From assembly GCA_963977945.1 (NCBI GenBank), contig CAXBQO010000045.1, positions 1 to 7,822 on the forward strand: a stretch of 7,822 nucleotides of DNA, written 5' to 3'. The stretch's first letter is position 1. Every line of letters begins with the position of its first letter. The DNA comes from CALMJB01 sp963977945 (GTDB lineage: Bacteria; Actinomycetota; Actinomycetes; Nanopelagicales; Nanopelagicaceae). The position numbers were made by a program, and so were the translations under genes. The notes beneath the pieces were generated by a model, which saw nothing but the letters and a program-made list of their open reading frames with translations, searched no databases and was not told where the DNA came from. Below, one piece after another: positions 1 to 6,544 of the stretch.

Positions 1-1113
1 AGTCGCTTCAATTTCTGTAAAAAATTTACGGATATCACCGCTGTAACTTGGTGCTTTTTCATAATTTTTTAATGAAAAATCATTTTCCTTTTGCGCAAAT
101 TCATTTAGTTCAAATAAATCAATATTTTCTTTTGTAGCATCGACTATCAAATCGGATAATTGAAAATAACCAAATTGTTGTTCAGCTGGAGTGTCATCTC
201 TGGTTTCACCCCAAGCTAAGTTCCCCCACTTTGCTTGGGCAAATTCGGCATCAGTCTCAATTAGCTCTCGCGCTCTGGCATTTAATCGTGGTGTATCAAT
301 TTGAGATATAACTGATTTCTTAGGTAGAAAATCAATCAGCGAATAACATTTCTTTATTAGCTTTTTAGCAAACGCCTCAACTCCCTCAAAATACTGACCA
401 TCTTCAATCATTAATTCCCGAACGGGATAAATTTCAATTTGTTTTAAATCAGTAGAGATAGTTCTTTGATTTGCAACTTCAAAGTAATCTATTTTTTCTA
501 CGACATCATCAAAGAAATCAATTCTGATTGGAACGGTGCAATCAGCTGGGAAAATATCAATAATTCCACCACGAACTGCAAACTCACCACGATGCTCAAC
601 CAAATCCGTTCTAACAAATCCAAATTTGAGTAATTGCGTTATCAAATTTTCACGGGAATATTTATCATTAACTTCTATTTTCATTTTCGGAATTACTTTT
701 GATTTAACCAAGATTGGTGAAATCAATGCTCTTACTGTCGTGATTAAAATCTTGATCTGATTTGAATTAAGTTGATCTAAAGTTTTTAGCCGGTTTGTAA
801 CAGTATCTGGCTTTGGACTCAACCGCTCATGTGGCAAAGTTTCCCAACTTGGGAAAATCGATATTTTTGCTTTTTCAAAAAAATACTCTAATTGCTTAGC
901 CAAGTCGTTAGCTAAATTGGAATTTGCCACTACTACCAACAGGAATCCATCATTTGATAACTCTTTGACAATAAATGGATGCAGCGAAATCGGTGCTACC
1001 AAAGTTTTTAAATCAATAATCTTCTTACTGCCGATTTGTTCTTTGATATCTGCCAAAACTTTTGCCATTAACTGTTGATTTGATTTATCAGTTTTTGAGA
1101 TAGCACGAGCCAC
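1..1113 (-). CDS. mfd: Transcription-repair coupling factor Mfd, N-terminal part (3' end outside window)
   Basis: Mfd is a cytoplasmic DNA translocase that removes RNA polymerase stalled at DNA damage and recruits UvrA. The 371 visible codons read open to the left edge, about one third of the family's usual length (around 1150 residues). They cover the N-terminal UvrB-homology module. Visible hallmarks are FPSWETLPHERLSP at about residues 87-100 and HRGEFAVRGGIIDIFP at about 164-179, both typical of the Mfd/UvrB module. No good Walker A loop is seen in this part, as expected, because this module is degenerate in Mfd and the helicase motor lies in the missing C-terminal half. The GTG start at 1113-1111 is chosen because a strong Shine-Dalgarno lies 9 bases upstream and an in-frame stop follows at 1149-1147 with no other start between. 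It is divergent from ppc and so probably has its own promoter. Identity is secure; intactness beyond the edge is unknown. Confidence 0.95.
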   Translation of the reverse strand, partial: MARAISKTDKSNQQLMAKVLADIKEQIGSKKIIDLKTLVAPISLHPFIVKELSNDGFLLVVVANSNLANDLAKQLEYFFEKAKISIFPSWETLPHERLSPKPDTVTNRLKTLDQLNSNQIKILITTVRALISPILVKSKVIPKMKIEVNDKYSRENLITQLLKFGFVRTDLVEHRGEFAVRGGIIDIFPADCTVPIRIDFFDDVVEKIDYFEVANQRTISTDLKQIEIYPVRELMIEDGQYFEGVEAFAKKLIKKCYSLIDFLPKKSVISQIDTPRLNARARELIETDAEFAQAKWGNLAWGETRDDTPAEQQFGYFQLSDLIVDATKENIDLFELNEFAQKENDFSLKNYEKAPSYSGDIRKFFTEIEAT

Positions 1114-1122
1114 TTTTCTTAA

Positions 1123-1129
1123 CCTCCCC
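1123..1129 (-). promoter_or_regulatory. Shine-Dalgarno of mfd
   Basis: Minus-strand GGGGAGG lies 9 bases before the GTG at 1113. It is one of the two best ribosome binding sites in the window and it fixes the mfd start on a GTG codon. Confidence 0.8.
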
Positions 1130-1177
1130 TCTGTTCTATTGCTTACCTATAACTTCTTACACAACACAACGCCTAAA

Positions 1178-1203
1178 ACCCCCGCTCTTAAAAAGAGGGG
1201 GGT
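1178..1203. terminator. GC-capped stem-loop in the mfd/ppc divergent gap
   Basis: ACCCCC (1178-1183) pairs with GGGGGT (1198-1203), and CTCTT (1185-1189) pairs with AAGAG (1193-1197). A single G (1184) is bulged and the loop is AAA. On the minus strand the stem is followed by TTTT, the last part of a weak intrinsic-terminator shape; on the plus strand no T-run follows. Its place is odd, because neither flanking gene ends here: it sits about 65 bases upstream of the mfd start and 86 bases upstream of the ppc start. It may be a transcription attenuator in the mfd leader, an insulator between divergent promoters, or a terminator left from an older gene order. The fold is visible; the function is inference. 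Confidence 0.55.
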
Positions 1204-1267
1204 GCTAGTAATACAAATTTTACATCTATTTAATCTCTAGGGTTCCAATCAGATGAGATGAGGTTAC

Positions 1268-1282
1268 ATGGAGATGGAATGA
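1268..1282 (+). other. Four-codon mini-ORF before ppc
   Basis: The reading ATG GAG ATG GAA TGA (Met-Glu-Met-Glu) ends 7 bases before the ppc GTG. A GAGG at 1260-1263, with GATGAGG around it, could act as its Shine-Dalgarno, 4 bases from the ATG. ppc itself has no good Shine-Dalgarno at the normal distance. The mini-ORF could therefore deliver ribosomes to ppc by termination and re-initiation, or it could be chance in an ATG-rich stretch. Low confidence. Confidence 0.25.
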
Positions 1283-1289
1283 TTACGCC

Positions 1290-4010
1290 GTGCCGGCAAA
1301 CGATATTGATTTAAGAAGAAATGTTCGCCAACTAGGTGAGTTGCTTGGTCAAACCTTAAAACGTCAAGGTGGTGACCAACTATTTGAATTAGTCGAAGAA
1401 GTACGCCTAGAAGTTAGAAAGATTGCCGAAAATAAAAAATCTAAATCCCAAATAGAACAGCGACTTGAAAATATATCAGCCGAGCAAATCATCGAATTAG
1501 TTAGAGCATTTAATAATTTTTTTAACTTAGCCAACATCGCAGAACAAGTACACCGTGCCAGAATTTTGCAAGAACAAGAAGGTTCTTCTGGAAGTTGGTT
1601 AACACAGGCGATAGATAGAATTCAAACCGCAAAAAATAATGGGCAATTTTCAAGTACTGAGTTAGCTGAATGGCTATCGCAATTATCAATTCGGCCAGTA
1701 TTTACCGCTCACCCAACTGAAGCGGCACGTAGATCTGTGCTTTCTAAACTTACAAAAATTGGAGAACTACTTGGAACAAACAGCACTCAATCTGATTCCA
1801 TTTCACCATCCGTTTTAACGCAACTGGCAGAAACAATAGATTTACTTTGGCAGACCGATGAATTACGCCTTGGGCAACCAGAACCATTAGATGAAGCGGT
1901 AAATGCGCTCTACTACTTAGATGACTTATTCACTAATACCGTTCCTGAAGTTTTAACGGAATTAGAGCAACATTTATCTAAATTAGATTTCGCCCCAACT
2001 CTAGATTGGCGTCCACTTCGTTTTGGAACTTGGATTGGAGGCGATCGCGACGGTAATCCAAATGTAACTGCCGAGGTAACAAAATCAGCGATTGTGTTAC
2101 AAACCGGACATTTTATTCGAGTATTACTTCGACAATTAGATGAATTGCGTCAATCTTTGTCGGTATCAACTCGCTTGGTTGATGTATCGGCAGAACTTCT
2201 AAAATCAGTTGAAACCGATTTAAAACTATTACCAGAAATTGAAGCAAGATTTAGAAGAATCAATGCTGAGGAACCATATCGGTTAAAAGCGACAGCAATT
2301 AGACACAAACTTTTACTAACTCAAAAACGTCACGCTGAAAATAAGGCGCACGAGCCAGGGCGCGATTATCAATCAACAAAAGATTTACTGGCTGACTTAG
2401 AGTTGATGGCTAAATCCTTATCGCAAAACCAAGGTTCATTGATCGCTAACGGGCAACTAGCAAAATTAATTCGAACAGTGAAAGCCTTTGGTTTAACACA
2501 TGCGGTGATGGATGTGCGCGAACATGCAAAAGCGCATCAATATTTATTGGAACAAATGATTCCAAATTTCAATCAAAATCAGATAATTGCGCTGCTTAAT
2601 GATCAGCAATTTGAGAAGAATTTTGACCCAAAAAATCTTGACGCTGACGCCAAAAGAACTTGGCAAAGTTTTAAAGCGATTGCAGAACTAATCGACAAAT
2701 TTGGCTCAGAAGTCATTGAAACATACATAATCTCTATGACTAGATCTGCAAAAGATGTCTTTGCTGCGGTAATAATCGCGCGAGCAGCAGGTTTAATAAA
2801 GATTGATTCAGCAACAAATGCGGTAAGTGCCGCAATCGGTTTTGCACCACTACTTGAAACTACTACCGAATTAGAAAGTGCTGCTCAGATTCTGGAAGAG
2901 TTACTATCAAATGAGTTATATAGAAAAATTGTTAAATCCCGCGGTGATATGCAAGAGATAATGCTTGGATACTCTGATTCCAATAAAGATGCCGGTATCA
3001 CCACTAGCCAATGGCAAATTCACAAAGCGCAAAGAGTTTTACGTGATGTTGCAAAACGATATGGTGTTCGATTAAGAATTTTCCACGGCCGAGGTGGTTC
3101 TGTTGGTCGAGGTGGTGGGCCAACTTATGATGCATTAATCGCTTTGCCATACGGAACAGTTGATGGCCAAATCAAAATGACTGAACAAGGCGAAGTAATT
3201 TCCGATAAGTATGGCTTGCCCGCTTTAGCCAGAGAAAATTTAGAGTTAACACTTGCTGGTGCATTAGAAGCGACAATTTTGAATCGCAAACCAAGACAGA
3301 GTGAAAATTCTTTAAGCGCGTGGAGTGAAACTATGGATTTAGTTTCACAAAATGCTTTCAAAAGTTACAAAGAACTTTTACAAGATTCCAATTTGCCAGA
3401 TTATTTTTATCAATCTACCCCAGTTGAACAACTAGGTAATCTGTTTTTAGGTTCAAGACCTAGTAATCGCCCCGGCGAAAAACAAGGTTTAGAAAGTTTG
3501 CGAGCTATTCCTTGGGTATTTGGCTGGACTCAATCTCGCCAAATTATTCCCGGTTGGTATGGAGTTGGATCAGGATTAAAAGCCGCCCGCGAAGCTGGGC
3601 AAACCAAAATGCTGCGGCAGATGTTGACCGATTGGCACTTCTTTAAAACCTTTATTTCAAATGTGGAAATGACCGTAGCTAAAACAGATTTAAAAACTGC
3701 ATCAAACTATGTTTCAACTTTAGTAAAACCAGAACTTCACTATATTTTTGAAAAAATTCGCACCGAATTTGAACTAACCGTTGATGAACTTTTAAAACTA
3801 ACTAAATCCAAGCGAATACTGGATAAACAACCGATTTTGGCTAGAACTTTGCAGGTGCGTGAAACTTATTTAGCACCACTGCATTTATTGCAAGTTTCGC
3901 TTTTAAAGAAAGTTAGAAGTAATAATCCGCAAGCTGCTGATCCGGCATTAATTCGCGGTTTGTTGTTAACAATTAATGGTGTAGCCGCAGGATTGCGAAA
4001 TACTGGCTGA
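1290..4010 (+). CDS. ppc: Phosphoenolpyruvate carboxylase
   Basis: The enzyme carboxylates PEP with bicarbonate to oxaloacetate and phosphate in the cytoplasm, refilling the TCA cycle. The 906 residues match the usual bacterial length (about 880-930) and all signature blocks are in order: VFTAHPTEA with catalytic His141, GTWIGGDRDGNPN (246-258), the metal-binding Glu523 in PLLET, GYSDSNKDAG (560-569) with Asp563, FHGRGGSVGRGGGP (598-611), GSRPSNRP (721-728), RAIPWVFGWTQ (738-748) and the C-terminal RNTG. In the E. coli enzyme the residues of the GRGG loop and the terminal NTG take part in aspartate inhibition and both are kept, so feedback control is plausible. The start is GTG: an in-frame TGA at 1254-1256 blocks extension, and MPANDIDLRRNVRQLGELLG aligns with the usual PEPC N-terminus. 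No clear Shine-Dalgarno is present. It is the only plus-strand gene here, divergent from mfd and convergent with pth, 3 bases apart. It appears intact. Confidence 0.98.
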   Translation: MPANDIDLRRNVRQLGELLGQTLKRQGGDQLFELVEEVRLEVRKIAENKKSKSQIEQRLENISAEQIIELVRAFNNFFNLANIAEQVHRARILQEQEGSSGSWLTQAIDRIQTAKNNGQFSSTELAEWLSQLSIRPVFTAHPTEAARRSVLSKLTKIGELLGTNSTQSDSISPSVLTQLAETIDLLWQTDELRLGQPEPLDEAVNALYYLDDLFTNTVPEVLTELEQHLSKLDFAPTLDWRPLRFGTWIGGDRDGNPNVTAEVTKSAIVLQTGHFIRVLLRQLDELRQSLSVSTRLVDVSAELLKSVETDLKLLPEIEARFRRINAEEPYRLKATAIRHKLLLTQKRHAENKAHEPGRDYQSTKDLLADLELMAKSLSQNQGSLIANGQLAKLIRTVKAFGLTHAVMDVREHAKAHQYLLEQMIPNFNQNQIIALLNDQQFEKNFDPKNLDADAKRTWQSFKAIAELIDKFGSEVIETYIISMTRSAKDVFAAVIIARAAGLIKIDSATNAVSAAIGFAPLLETTTELESAAQILEELLSNELYRKIVKSRGDMQEIMLGYSDSNKDAGITTSQWQIHKAQRVLRDVAKRYGVRLRIFHGRGGSVGRGGGPTYDALIALPYGTVDGQIKMTEQGEVISDKYGLPALARENLELTLAGALEATILNRKPRQSENSLSAWSETMDLVSQNAFKSYKELLQDSNLPDYFYQSTPVEQLGNLFLGSRPSNRPGEKQGLESLRAIPWVFGWTQSRQIIPGWYGVGSGLKAAREAGQTKMLRQMLTDWHFFKTFISNVEMTVAKTDLKTASNYVSTLVKPELHYIFEKIRTEFELTVDELLKLTKSKRILDKQPILARTLQVRETYLAPLHLLQVSLLKKVRSNNPQAADPALIRGLLLTINGVAAGLRNTG

Positions 4011-4013
4011 TTT

Positions 4014-4595
4014 CTAATCGTTAAATTGGGTTTGCGCTTTAGATAAGCCATCTAATACCAAGGTTTCAATCGCCTGCGCTGCGGTAATAGAAAAATCAAG
4101 TATCTGCTTGCTCTCACTTTGCGAAAACTTTTGTAATACATAATCTGCCGGATCCATTTGATTTGATGGTCGACCAATACCAAGTCGAATTCGATAATAA
4201 TCAGCGCCAAAATGTGTAGTTAAAGATTTCAAGCCATTGTGGCCATTATCTGAACCGCCAACTTTAATTCGCAGACTATTAAAAGGCAGATCTAATTCAT
4301 CATGAATGGCGACTAAATTATTGCTTGAAATCTTATAAAAACTTGCTAAAGATTTTGTTGGTACTCCAGTTTCATTCATAAATCCAGTTGACTTTGCCAA
4401 TAAAAGTTTTACTTCACCAAGTTTTTTGGTGCAGACCAACATGCCAGATTTATGTTTTTCATATTTGTTATCACCGGCGAGAGCATCTAATGCGAGTTGC
4501 CCAATGTTGTGTCTGGTGTTTTGGTACTTAGTGCCTGGATTTCCTAAACCGACAACTAACCAAGTTTGGGAATCTTTAGCGCGTGCAAATAACAT
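4014..4595 (-). CDS. pth: Peptidyl-tRNA hydrolase
   Basis: Pth cleaves the ester bond of peptidyl-tRNAs that drop off the ribosome, freeing tRNA; it is usually essential. The 193-residue protein has the normal length. Residues matching the known E. coli active site are all present: Asn19 in GLGNPG, catalytic His29 in NTRHNIG, Asn74 in GFMNETG, Asp99 in HDELDLP and Asn120 in GHNG. The ATG at 4595 gives a 12-residue leader before the first strand (WLVVGLGNPG), slightly long, but no better start follows and no convincing Shine-Dalgarno precedes it (AACTAAAGTTTTGCC). Translation may therefore depend on the upstream rplY, whose stop lies 66 bases away. The stop codon is 3 bases from the ppc stop on the other strand, and I see no hairpin terminator between them. 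Confidence 0.97.
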   Translation of the reverse strand: MLFARAKDSQTWLVVGLGNPGTKYQNTRHNIGQLALDALAGDNKYEKHKSGMLVCTKKLGEVKLLLAKSTGFMNETGVPTKSLASFYKISSNNLVAIHDELDLPFNSLRIKVGGSDNGHNGLKSLTTHFGADYYRIRLGIGRPSNQMDPADYVLQKFSQSESKQILDFSITAAQAIETLVLDGLSKAQTQFND

Positions 4596-4633
4596 GGCAA
4601 AACTTTAGTTTGTTTTAAAGTGCTAGTACGAAA

Positions 4634-4676
4634 AAACCTAATTTAAACTGGTACTGAAGTTTTACTTTTTAGGTTT
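4634..4676 (-). terminator. Possible weak terminator or attenuator at the rplY end
   Basis: On the minus strand AAACCTAA (4676-4669, inside the last rplY codons) is an exact 8-base complement of TTAGGTTT (4641-4634), which runs on into TTT to make six consecutive Ts (4636-4631). The loop is long (27 bases) and the stem AT-rich, so stability is doubtful. If it forms, it would lower read-through from rplY into pth. Confidence 0.3.
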
Positions 4677-5369
4677 CGCGCCAGCATCTTTAGCGGCAGC
4701 AGCGGGTGCTTCTTTACCGGCAGCGGCAGCATCCTTACCAGCCGCCGGAGCAGCAGCTGCTGCATCGCCTTCAGCCGGAACAGCGCCTTCGCCTTCAACT
4801 GGAGCAGCAGCAACTGGAACAATCTCTTCTTCAGCAGATTTGAGTGACAAGTGAACAACGGTAAGTTTTGGATCGCTCTTTAGAACAACACCTTCTGGTA
4901 GTTGCACCTTATCTGCCGAAATAGATTCGCCAGCTTTCAAGCCTGCCATATCTAGAGTTAAGAATTCTGGAATCGATGTCGCTTCAACTTCAACTTCAAT
5001 TGTGTTGTTAACGTGTTCCAAAATTCCATCGCGATCGTAATCACCGATTGCATGTACTGGAACAGAAACCACGACCTTCTCACCGCGACGAACAATTACT
5101 AAGTCCACATGCTCTAGCGAACCAGTCAAAGGATCGCGAGCAATAGATTTTGGCAGAGTTAATTCAGTTGCATCGCCAAGTACAACATCTAACAAAACGT
5201 TAGAAGTTTTTAGAGCGACACCTAATTCTTTAGAAGGCAATGAAACATGTTGTGGTTTCTCGCCGTGGCCATAAATTACCGCTGGAATAAATCCATCTCG
5301 TCTGGTGCGTCTTGCGGCACCTTTTCCAAATTCAGTGCGGCGTTTGCCATTAATTGAAATCTCAGCCAT
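4662..5369 (-). CDS. rplY: 50S ribosomal protein L25, long CTC/TL5 type
   Basis: This protein binds 5S rRNA in the large ribosomal subunit. The 235 residues fall into three parts: an L25 5S-rRNA-binding beta-barrel at about 1-92 (RTEFGKGAARRTRRDGFIPAVIYG near the start, ARDPLTGSLEHVDLV near its end), a second beta domain at about 93-177 as in Thermus TL5 and Bacillus CTC, and an Ala/Pro/Glu/Lys-rich tail at about 178-235 that is surely disordered. The long form is the CTC (general stress) type rather than the single-domain E. coli L25. The ATG at 5369 is supported by AGGA at 5381-5378, 8 bases upstream. It lies 136 bases downstream of prs, a gap holding repeats and hairpins, so a separate promoter or leader control is possible. 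The tail is an alanine-codon run, and open frames on other strands there are shadows. Confidence 0.96.
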   Translation of the reverse strand: MAEISINGKRRTEFGKGAARRTRRDGFIPAVIYGHGEKPQHVSLPSKELGVALKTSNVLLDVVLGDATELTLPKSIARDPLTGSLEHVDLVIVRRGEKVVVSVPVHAIGDYDRDGILEHVNNTIEVEVEATSIPEFLTLDMAGLKAGESISADKVQLPEGVVLKSDPKLTVVHLSLKSAEEEIVPVAAAPVEGEGAVPAEGDAAAAAPAAGKDAAAAGKEAPAAAAKDAGAKPKK

Positions 5370-5393
5370 TTACTTTTTCCTGTTCTCGTCGAT

Positions 5394-5431
5394 TACGGTG
5401 TTTAACCCTCGCCGTAGTGGAGCGTTAGGGT
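5394..5431 (-). promoter_or_regulatory. Candidate structured leader of rplY
   Basis: On the minus strand ACCCT (5431-5427) pairs with AGGGT (5409-5405), and CGC (5424-5422) with GCG (5412-5410), with AA bulged and a 9-base loop. A competing stem pairs TACGG (5416-5412) with CCGTA (5398-5394) and would break the first. The element lies between the 11-bp repeats and the rplY Shine-Dalgarno, where an RNA control element would be expected. No T-run follows. I match it to no known riboswitch or L25 leader; function is inference. Confidence 0.3.
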
Positions 5432-5452
5432 AGCGAAAGAACTGGCTAATTC

Positions 5453-5507
5453 ACAAATCGATTACAAATCGAATACAAATTTATATTAAATTGATTATAA
5501 ATTGATT
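5453..5507. repeat. Five tandem degenerate 11-bp repeats between prs and rplY
   Basis: Consecutive plus-strand units are ACAAATCGATT, ACAAATCGAAT, ACAAATTTATA, TTAAATTGATT and ATAAATTGATT. All five share AAAT at unit positions 3-6. Units 1 and 2 differ at two bases, and units 4 and 5 at one base. The last unit overlaps the prs stop codon (TAA, 5508-5506). A period of 11 bp is close to one helical turn, so the A-tracts face roughly the same side of the helix and may bend the DNA. Confidence 0.75.
5494..5499 (-). promoter_or_regulatory. Candidate -10 box for an rplY promoter
   Basis: The minus strand has a perfect TATAAT at 5499-5494, inside the 11-bp repeat tract. No good -35 hexamer is seen about 17 bases upstream (TGATGG). 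The region is so AT-rich that -10-like words are expected by chance. If used, the leader before the rplY ATG would be roughly 115-120 bases. Confidence 0.25.
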
Positions 5508-6486
5508 AAGCGCGACCATCAAACAAACTTGTTACCGAACCATCTTCAAAGACCTCTTTTATGGCCCTGGCAATAAGTGGCGCAATTGAAAGCACCGTTA
5601 AATTATCAAATCTCTTTTCATCTTCAATTGGCAAAGTATTTGTAACGACAACCTCACTGACTTTGGAATTTTTTAATCTTTCAACTGCTGGGCCAGATAA
5701 CACAGCGTGAGTAGAGGCAACGATTACCTCTTTGGCACCTTCAGCAGTTAGTGCATCAACCGCCTTAGTAATAGTGCCAGCGGTATCAATCATGTCATCT
5801 ATAACTACACAAGTTTTTCCGGAAACTTCACCAACCACTCTGCCAGTCACAGATTCATTTGGAACTTTTGGATCACGAGTTTTATGAATGAACGCGATTG
5901 ATGCTCCGCCTAACATTTCACTCCAACGTTCAGCCATACGAACCCGGCCAGAATCTGGCGAAACAATTGTCAATCTAGAGCGATCAACTTTTCGACCGAC
6001 GTAATTTGTTAGAAGTGGCAATGCAAATAAATGATCAACTGGACCATCAAAAAATCCCTGAATTTGTGAGGTGTGTAAATCAACGCACATTATTCGATCA
6101 GCTCCGGCAGTTTTAAAAAGATCTGCCATTAATCTGGCTGAAATCGGTTCGCGGCCTTGATGTTTTTTATCTTGTCTGGCGTAACCATAAAATGGAGTAA
6201 CCACCGTAATTCTTTTTGCCGATGCACGTTTAAGTGCGTCCACCATAATCAACTGTTCCATTATGTGTTTGTTAACTGGTGAACTATGACTTTGAATTAC
6301 AAACGCATCACTTCCGCGCACGCTCTCTTCAAATCGAACAAAGATTTCACCATTTGAAAAATCATAAGCAGATGTTGGAGTTAATGGAATGCCAAGTTCT
6401 TTTGCAACCTCTTCGGCTAATTCTGGGTAAGCCCGGCCGGAAAATAATCTGAGACGTTTTTCAGAGGCTAACTTAAGTTCATTCAC
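5506..6486 (-). CDS. prs: Ribose-phosphate pyrophosphokinase (PRPP synthetase)
   Basis: Prs transfers pyrophosphate from ATP to ribose 5-phosphate, making PRPP for purines, pyrimidines, histidine, tryptophan and NAD. The 326 residues fit a class I enzyme (E. coli has 315) with a short N-terminal extension. Visible motifs are the N-terminal LFSGRAYPELAEEVA, the catalytic flexible-loop region YGYARQDKKHQGREPIS (100-116), metal-binding His138 in DLHTSQIQGFF, Lys202 and Arg204 in HKTRD, and the PRPP-binding VVIDDMIDTAGT (227-238). The start is GTG at 6486-6484, placed 6 bases after a strong GGGAGGAA. It follows glmU by 58 bases with a stem-loop between them, and very probably shares its transcript. 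GlmU and Prs both feed nucleotide-linked precursor pools. Confidence 0.98.
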   Translation of the reverse strand: MNELKLASEKRLRLFSGRAYPELAEEVAKELGIPLTPTSAYDFSNGEIFVRFEESVRGSDAFVIQSHSSPVNKHIMEQLIMVDALKRASAKRITVVTPFYGYARQDKKHQGREPISARLMADLFKTAGADRIMCVDLHTSQIQGFFDGPVDHLFALPLLTNYVGRKVDRSRLTIVSPDSGRVRMAERWSEMLGGASIAFIHKTRDPKVPNESVTGRVVGEVSGKTCVVIDDMIDTAGTITKAVDALTAEGAKEVIVASTHAVLSGPAVERLKNSKVSEVVVTNTLPIEDEKRFDNLTVLSIAPLIARAIKEVFEDGSVTSLFDGRA

Positions 6487-6492
6487 TTGGAC

Positions 6493-6500
6493 TTCCTCCC
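6493..6500 (-). promoter_or_regulatory. Shine-Dalgarno of prs
   Basis: Minus-strand GGGAGGAA ends 6 bases before the GTG at 6486. It supports the GTG and argues for efficient initiation even if upstream ribosomes leave at the glmU stop. Confidence 0.8.
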
Positions 6501-6518
6501 GGTCTAATTATCTCAGTT

Positions 6519-6544
6519 AAAGAGTCGCCGGTTAGCAACTCTTT
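6519..6544. terminator. Stem-loop between glmU and prs
   Basis: AAAGAGTCGC (6519-6528) pairs over ten positions, one of them a T-G wobble as read on the minus strand, with GCAACTCTTT (6535-6544); the loop is 6 bases. On the minus strand it begins at the base after the glmU TAA stop and is followed only by AACTG, so as a terminator for glmU it lacks a T-run beyond the stem. On the plus strand the stem is followed by more T residues (TTATT), giving a better terminator shape, though pointing against the local genes. Likely roles are a partial terminator that tunes prs expression, an mRNA-end stabiliser, or a stop for antisense transcription. Confidence 0.55.

Noticed and set aside
536..760. Plus-strand 74-codon open frame
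   Set aside because: It lies fully inside mfd on the opposite strand, has no ribosome binding site and no recognisable domain; mfd is unmistakable here.
1279..1289. ATGATTACGCC, identical to the start of cloning-vector lacZ alpha
   Set aside because: Only 11 bases match and the flanks do not continue as vector, so it is treated as coincidence and not contamination.
3125..4051. Minus-strand frames of 61 and 78 codons inside ppc
   Set aside because: They are antisense to conserved PEPC blocks and lack ribosome sites; they are shadows.
4643..4858. Minus-strand Leu/Lys-rich 71-codon frame
   Set aside because: It is the alternative frame of the repetitive alanine-codon tail of rplY; the composition is a by-product of GCN codons.
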